A stretch of 64,000 bases of DNA from Desulfobacter sp. GTDB taxonomy: Bacteria > Desulfobacterota > Desulfobacteria > Desulfobacterales > Desulfobacteraceae. Position 1 is the first letter of the stretch, and each line of letters starts with the position of its first letter. Positions 59,016 to 64,000 of the stretch are shown here, in pieces. Below the pieces are notes generated by a model. That model saw nothing but the letters and a program-made list of their open reading frames with translations, searched no databases and had not been told where the DNA came from. Where the stretch lies: positions 3,009,001 through 3,073,000 of the forward strand of contig CP054837.1 in NCBI GenBank assembly GCA_028768525.1, in the 5' to 3' direction. Both the position numbers and the translations under genes were made by a program.

Positions 59016-60572
59016 ATGAACGAAACCTCCCTGGTGTTTAAACCGGAAGACCCTGACGATTCGCCGTCTTTGCCGGCAAAAAAAAACTGGAAAATCCTTA
59101 TTGCGGATGATGAACCCGAGGTACACACCGCAACCAGGCTGGTGCTGGACGATTTTGAATTTGAAGGGGCAGGCCTGGAATTCCTCTCAGCCTATTCCGG
59201 CAAAGAAGCGGTGCAGCTCATGGAAATTCATGATGATGTGGCTGTGATTCTCCTGGACGTGGTCATGGAGAACCAGCATGCCGGCCTGGAAGTGGCCAGG
59301 GAGGTCAGGGAAAAACTGAAAAACAGGCTGGTGAGAATCATCCTGCGCACCGGCCAGCCCGGCCAGGCTCCGGAACGCAAGGTCATTGTGGAATACGATA
59401 TCAATGACTACAAACAGAAAACGGATCTAACAGCCCAGCGCCTGTTTACAGCCATCTACACGGCCATCCGCTCCTTCAGGGATATACAGGCCATTGAAAA
59501 AAACCGCACAGGCCTGCGGTACATCATCGAAGCCTCCGGCGACCTGTTCAAACAGCAATCCATCAAAAAACTGGCCCAGGGGGTGCTCACCCAGATCTCC
59601 GCCCTGTTCAGCCTCCAGGATTCCCTTTACATCCGCAACGAAGGGTTCACCATGGCCCAGGGTCCCGAAGGGGAGTGCGAATTCATCGCCGCGACCGGGA
59701 AATATACAGGGGAGCGTGAAGAAAATGAATGCATGGCGTTGGACCCGGAGGTAGAAGAACAGTTCAGAGCGGTCATCAAAAACCGTCAAAGTGCCTATTT
59801 CGGCAATAACTTTGTGGGCTATTTCCCCACCCAGAAAAAAAAGCACCATATTCTCTACCTGGAAGGGTGCGGCAAGGAAAGGGATTCGGAATACGGAGAC
59901 CTGCTTAATATTTTCACCAAAAACGTGGGAGTGGCCTTTGACAATCGATATCTGAACCAGGAAATCCAGGAGACCCAGCAGGAGATCATCCACCTGCTGG
60001 GAGAAATTGTGGAAAGCCGGTCCAAGGAAACCGCCTACCATGTCATCCGGGTGGCGGAGTACATCGGCCTTTTGGGAAAAGCGGCCGGATACCCGGCCGA
60101 AGAAATCGATTTAATCAAAGCCGCCTCCCCCATGCACGATGTGGGGAAAATGGCCATCCCTGACGCCATCCTCCTCAAGCCGGCCAAACTCACGACAGAA
60201 GAATTTAATATCATGAAAACCCATACGGATATCGGGTATAAAATCCTCTCCGCCTCGAAGCGGCGGTTGTTGAAAATGGCCGCAGACATCGCCTATACCC
60301 ACCACGAACGCTGGGACGGCACCGGCTACCCCCGGGGGCTCAAAGGGGTAAAAATTCCCCTGGCCGGCCGCCTGACCTGCCTGGCAGATATTTTCGACGC
60401 CCTGGCCAGCAAACGGGTGTACAAGGATGCCTGGCCCATTGAAAAAGTCTTCAACCTGCTCAGGGAAGAGCGGGGCAGGATATTCGATCCCCATTTAGTG
60501 GATACGGCCCTGGGGCATAAATCGGAAATCCTTAAAATCCGGGCCGCCTACATGGATGAACCGGCGGCCTGA
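59016..60572 (+). CDS. response regulator with DUF3369 and HD-GYP domains
   Basis: 518 residues. Receiver domain (~27-155; ILIADDEPEVH, VILLDVVMENQHAG), DUF3369 sensor-like region (~170-320), then HD-GYP phosphodiesterase (~325-510) with MHDVGKMAIPD and HHERWDGTGYPRGL intact. It should degrade cyclic di-GMP in a phosphorylation-dependent way. No kinase is adjacent. Its 3' end overlaps the convergent KamA-like gene by 25 bases. Confidence 0.93.
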   Translation: MNETSLVFKPEDPDDSPSLPAKKNWKILIADDEPEVHTATRLVLDDFEFEGAGLEFLSAYSGKEAVQLMEIHDDVAVILLDVVMENQHAGLEVAREVREKLKNRLVRIILRTGQPGQAPERKVIVEYDINDYKQKTDLTAQRLFTAIYTAIRSFRDIQAIEKNRTGLRYIIEASGDLFKQQSIKKLAQGVLTQISALFSLQDSLYIRNEGFTMAQGPEGECEFIAATGKYTGEREENECMALDPEVEEQFRAVIKNRQSAYFGNNFVGYFPTQKKKHHILYLEGCGKERDSEYGDLLNIFTKNVGVAFDNRYLNQEIQETQQEIIHLLGEIVESRSKETAYHVIRVAEYIGLLGKAAGYPAEEIDLIKAASPMHDVGKMAIPDAILLKPAKLTTEEFNIMKTHTDIGYKILSASKRRLLKMAADIAYTHHERWDGTGYPRGLKGVKIPLAGRLTCLADIFDALASKRVYKDAWPIEKVFNLLREERGRIFDPHLVDTALGHKSEILKIRAAYMDEPAA

Positions 60573-62857
60573 AGAGAAAACCCCGGGGACAGCCCGAAGT
60601 CGGCCTCTCCCCCAGGGGTCCAATGCACATACAAAGGGATCTCACGACCGGAACAGACCATACGGACATGGGACGCCAGGGCCAGCACCCGGGCATGGGA
60701 TACCGGCGGAAAATCCGACTGAATTAACAGCCCCGACACATAGACATGGTGAAAATCAATTCGGGCCGTCCTGAGGGCATGGGCCATATCGGCTGCAATA
60801 CCACCATCATCATTGACACCGGACAACAGGACCATATTGCCGTATACCGGAATCCCCCGGGCCAGCAGCGCTTTCCCCAAGTCCTTATGGGCCTGGGTGA
60901 CCTGGGATGGAACCAGCCACCAGGACTCGATTTCCACCCGGCGGGGCCGGGCAGGGTCAAACGATGCCAGGTCAGCGATCCGGCTGACATGGTCAAAGGT
61001 GAACTCCCCGGGAACTTCCTGAAAGGCCTGCCACCGGATCCGGATGCACAAGGGGCGGTCCCCGAACACCGCCAGGTCCCGGACAAATCCGGATATCCGG
61101 TTTAGATCGCCATCAATGTCCGCCCCCGGCACCCGCAAAAGGATATCTGTAATTTTTTCGTCATCAGCCAGATCATTCAGCGCCGCTTCTGTAAAGGAGA
61201 GATCCGTTTCCAGCCGGGTGGGATGCAGCCGTCGGGTACCGTGGTTCCCCGGGGAATTTGGCCCCATCAAATCCGGGGATTCAAAACAGTTGGCAGTGAT
61301 GGATTTGACAACAGAATCGTCCGGGGCGGCGGGCCTGCCGGCATCGGCCGGCAGTTCATGGGATCCGATAAACAGATTTGGGTCGCCCATGTCAATGAGG
61401 CATTTTGCATCCAGGGTACCGCCCGGGTTCTCTCTGATATCCGGGAACTGCCCGCCCTGTTGAACCATGTCTCTGAAATAGGCCCGGGTATAGGGGGTAC
61501 GGATCCATATATGGTCCGGGTCTGTCTCATGGGGGGCCACGGCCCAGCCGCTGGTGTGCCATTCCATTTTGCCCAGCGGGGTGGCCGTGCAGAGCTTGGG
61601 CACGGCCCGGTCTGAAAATTGGGTCCGAAGCTGTGCATAGGCGGCCATGGACTGACCAATGGGACTCCAATACTTTTGGGTGCCGTGGATGGGGTGGCAG
61701 GGGGTAAAGATATAATAGATCTCGGCACCGGCATGGCGAAGCAGGGTAAAGAGCCGGCCCAGGACCTCACCGGTGTCGTTGATCCCCTTTAAGAACGGTG
61801 TCTGGACATAGACCGGGATTCCCGATGACGTCAGTTCGGAGATGATGTCAAGGCAGGGCACCGACACCTCGTCCGGATGGACCATATGCACCCCCACCTC
61901 AATGGCCTTGCCCCGCTTCCGGGCGGCATCCTGCCACGCCTTGAGCCGGTGAATAAGGGACCGGCCGTGGTGGAGAAAGAGATGGGGGTAATAGGCCAGG
62001 GACCGGGTGGCGATTCTCATGGTCTCCACATGGGGGACATCAAGCAGGCCGGATACGGCGGCCTCAAGATTCCTCAGGTTGAGCAGGGGTTCGCCTCCGG
62101 TAATGAGGATCTCTTTTATGTCAGGGTTTTCCCCCACCCGGGAAACAGCCGCGGCCACATCCTTTGGGTCCGGTGATTTTTCCTTTCTCAGGCTTTTGTG
62201 CTTGCGGAAACAGAACCGGCAGTAGACCGGACAGCGCATGTCAAGAAGGAAGATGGCCCGGTTCCGGTACATCTGCTCCATGAGTCCCTGCTTAAAATGG
62301 CCGTCAAAGGTCAGGGTATGTCCTTCCGCACCCAGCTCATCGGTAAAAGGGAGGTATTGGGCGGCAACGGCTTCTGATACCAGGGACTGGCGGATCACAT
62401 GCCGTGAAAGCCGCACCGGATACTGGTCCAATACCGCCTGCATGGCACCCCGATTCTCAACAGGAAACCCCGAAGCATTTTCCAATGTTTCGGTCTCTTT
62501 TACGGTGAGCAGGGACTGGCTGGGATCATCAGCCTCCAGAATATGGTACAAAAACATCACGGGCAGGCACATTCCATTGACCATGACCTGGGCAGACCGG
62601 CCTGCGGAAACCGCCGCCTGAATCTGCTTTCCCACGGCAATGAAAAATCCGGCCGGATCGCCGGCATATCCGGCAAGGGTTAGAAGGCCGTCAAACCGCT
62701 GATCCGGTACCATTTCCTTAAAGTGCTGGCCCCATGCCCCTCCCATGAGGGCAGGGGTGCCGTAAACCGCCAGGAACTCCCGTGCCGCTCCGGCCAGGTG
62801 CCCTGTATTTTCCGGTAAAAAAAGTCCTCCCGCCACCTTATTCATCTGCCTTGCCAA
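60548..62857 (-). CDS. double-length KamA-family radical SAM protein
   Basis: 769 residues, nearly twice a lysine 2,3-aminomutase. The first half holds the radical SAM cluster (CPVYCRFCFRKHK, near residue 209) and aminomutase-like phrases (ITGGEPLLNL, VHMVHPDEVS, PVYVQTPFLKGIND, EIYYIFTPCHP). The PLP-lysine motif PGGGGK is not seen. The second half (~555-769) repeats the KamA barrel pattern without cysteines (RIRWQAFQEVP, ARGIPVYGNMVLLSGVND, FHHVYVSGLL). It is likely a radical enzyme of unknown substrate with an internal duplicate. The start is TTG with AAAGGA upstream; ATG at 62845 is an alternative. Confidence 0.8.
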   Translation of the reverse strand: MARQMNKVAGGLFLPENTGHLAGAAREFLAVYGTPALMGGAWGQHFKEMVPDQRFDGLLTLAGYAGDPAGFFIAVGKQIQAAVSAGRSAQVMVNGMCLPVMFLYHILEADDPSQSLLTVKETETLENASGFPVENRGAMQAVLDQYPVRLSRHVIRQSLVSEAVAAQYLPFTDELGAEGHTLTFDGHFKQGLMEQMYRNRAIFLLDMRCPVYCRFCFRKHKSLRKEKSPDPKDVAAAVSRVGENPDIKEILITGGEPLLNLRNLEAAVSGLLDVPHVETMRIATRSLAYYPHLFLHHGRSLIHRLKAWQDAARKRGKAIEVGVHMVHPDEVSVPCLDIISELTSSGIPVYVQTPFLKGINDTGEVLGRLFTLLRHAGAEIYYIFTPCHPIHGTQKYWSPIGQSMAAYAQLRTQFSDRAVPKLCTATPLGKMEWHTSGWAVAPHETDPDHIWIRTPYTRAYFRDMVQQGGQFPDIRENPGGTLDAKCLIDMGDPNLFIGSHELPADAGRPAAPDDSVVKSITANCFESPDLMGPNSPGNHGTRRLHPTRLETDLSFTEAALNDLADDEKITDILLRVPGADIDGDLNRISGFVRDLAVFGDRPLCIRIRWQAFQEVPGEFTFDHVSRIADLASFDPARPRRVEIESWWLVPSQVTQAHKDLGKALLARGIPVYGNMVLLSGVNDDGGIAADMAHALRTARIDFHHVYVSGLLIQSDFPPVSHARVLALASHVRMVCSGREIPLYVHWTPGGEADFGLSPGFSLQAAGSSM

Positions 62858-62999
62858 TGCTTGTCCTTTCAGCCCTGTTATCCGCCATTACTAAAATTTG
62901 GAAGACTACTCCAAATAGTTTAAAATTTCATCTTTTTTTTGCAAAGAGACGCCCGGGACTCAGGCCCTGCCGGTTGGGAAACGCTGGTGGCGCCGACAA

Positions 63000-63611
63000 T
63001 TATTTGGGGGTAACAATGACGATCAGGGACTTGGCAATACCGCCGATCCCGCGCAGGGCATGGGGAATGCTGGAATCAAAATAAAGGCTGTCACCCTTTT
63101 TCAGGTGGTGGACCTGGTCAGCGGTTCTGAACTCCACGATGCCGTCCAGAATAAAATGGAATTCTTCGCCCTTGTGGTCGTTGAACAGGAGGTCTTTTTC
63201 CTCCCTGGGCTCGATTTCCACCACAAAGGGCTCCATCTGTTTGCCCACCATGGGATAGGCCAGGGACTCCCATTTGTAACCGATGCGGTTTTCGTTTTTA
63301 TGGTGGAAGAGTTTTTTTACACCATACCGGTCTTTTTTCCGGACCACCACGATACGGTCGTCCATGTTCTGGTCCTGGAAAAAATGAGAAATCTTCACCC
63401 CCAGGGCCGTGGAAATCTTTATCAGGGTGGCGATGGGCGGTGCGGCAATATTGTTTTCAATCTGTGACAGCAGCGGCTTTGACAGGCCGGTGAGATCTGA
63501 GACTTCCTGAAGGGTTAACGCCCTGTGTTTTCTGAGATTCCGGATTTTATTGCCCAGGTTCAGGGCAGCCACTTCTTCCTTGACCTTGGTTTCCATCTGG
63601 GGGGGGGACAT
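63000..63611 (-). CDS. XRE-family regulator with C-terminal cupin domain
   Basis: 203 residues. An N-terminal helix-turn-helix (KIRNLRKHRALTLQEVSDLTGLSKPLLSQIE) and a cupin barrel (~110-203; EEFHFILDGIVEF, LKKGDSLYFDSSIPHALRG) match the PuuR-like group that senses small metabolites. It is upstream of the same-strand KamA-like gene, 142 bases apart, so control of that gene is possible. Confidence 0.9.
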   Translation of the reverse strand: MSPPQMETKVKEEVAALNLGNKIRNLRKHRALTLQEVSDLTGLSKPLLSQIENNIAAPPIATLIKISTALGVKISHFFQDQNMDDRIVVVRKKDRYGVKKLFHHKNENRIGYKWESLAYPMVGKQMEPFVVEIEPREEKDLLFNDHKGEEFHFILDGIVEFRTADQVHHLKKGDSLYFDSSIPHALRGIGGIAKSLIVIVTPK

Positions 63612-63740
63612 CAGTCAGCCTCTTGTATTAATTTTTAATCACATTTAAAAAATTAAAAAAAAGTTTAGCACGATGAAACTTTCAGATCAAGGCATAGGAG
63701 AAACCATCCGTCAAAAGCCATAGATTTTGTCGGTTGAATG

Positions 63741-64000
63741 CTACTGAATGGCGGACCCGGCAAGCTTATTGTGGGCCTGGATCTGCTGGGAATATCTTTC
63801 CGCCAAAAGATGGAACCCCAGCAAATTCTTTTTACTCACCGGTTTACCGGCGCTGGGCGTCTGTTTCAGCGGATTTACCGGCCGCCCGTTTTTCCGCATG
63901 CGGAAGCAGAGGTGGTATCCCGTGGCCAAACCGGTTTTCCCCACATAGCCGATGACTTCGCCCTGAACCACTTTTCTGCCCTTTTTCATGCCCCTGGCAT
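63741..64000 (-). CDS. M23-family peptidase, C-terminal fragment at window edge
   Basis: About 86 residues; the frame enters from beyond the window end. GRKVVQGEVIGYVGKTGLAT followed by GYHLCFRMRKNGRPVNPL is the C-terminal part of the lysostaphin-type (LytM) domain. The usual H-x-H zinc/catalytic pair reads H-L-C here, so the second His is a Cys. A ~40-residue tail follows. Exported cell-wall endopeptidases or their inactive regulators have this form. Confidence 0.85.
   Translation of the reverse strand, partial: ARGMKKGRKVVQGEVIGYVGKTGLATGYHLCFRMRKNGRPVNPLKQTPSAGKPVSKKNLLGFHLLAERYSQQIQAHNKLAGSAIQ

Overview
The window looks like a chromosome segment of a strictly anaerobic, moderately GC-rich Desulfobacterota bacterium, most likely a sulfate reducer of the Desulfobacteraceae type. 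This is inferred from gene content: class I hydroxylamine reductase (Hcp) beside an HcpR-like regulator, a tungsten/molybdenum aldehyde:ferredoxin oxidoreductase, PerR-rubrerythrin, an archaeal/eukaryotic-type ProRS, corrinoid salvage and remodelling genes, and many soluble hybrid histidine kinases. No rRNA, tRNA, CRISPR array or phage was seen.

Layout. 1-5.5 kb: hcp (cut by the window edge) divergent from an hcpR-like gene with an FNR-type box between them, then rtcB, aor and a zinc-ribbon AIM24 gene. 5.5-8.2 kb is accessory DNA. It starts with two oppositely oriented structured palindromic elements sharing a loop sequence. An AT-rich array of three integron-type gene cassettes follows, with matching attC boxes and no integrase in the window (a CALIN-like array). 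8.2-14.1 kb: a DASS anion symporter with an apparent sigma-54 promoter and paired upstream palindromes, convergent with a dCache hybrid kinase and an NtrC-type regulator, which together resemble a DctB/DctD-type circuit. 14.3-24.6 kb: hisD, a GAF hybrid kinase, hisS-aspS, and minCDE sitting directly downstream of a two-component pair.

24.6-31.7 kb: a trp-type attenuator (leader peptide with three consecutive Trp codons) in front of aroF-aroB; a secreted SUMF1-like protein; perR-rbr with a palindromic operator; trxA-trxB-bamD; rpmB. 31.8-38.2 kb: a PIN-PhoH ATPase and the ispG-proS-rel operon. 38.4-44.7 kb: an unusual redox neighbourhood with an extended SDR, an Old-Yellow-Enzyme/Usp-like fusion, a FAD-dehydrogenase with an extra C-terminal domain, and a K+ channel. 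44.7-49.9 kb: cobU, radical SAM, cobS, cobD, cbiB and cbiR as one tightly overlapping corrinoid operon.

50-64 kb: two tandem paralogous sensor proteins that end after the HisKA domain, a divergent NifA-like sigma-54 activator, an RND efflux operon, an HD-GYP response regulator, a double-length KamA-like radical SAM protein, an XRE-cupin regulator and the end of an M23 peptidase. The strongest leads are the cassette array, the mirrored structured elements, the attenuator, the sigma-54 circuit of the symporter, the ATPase-less sensor pair and the OYE-Usp and duplicated KamA architectures.
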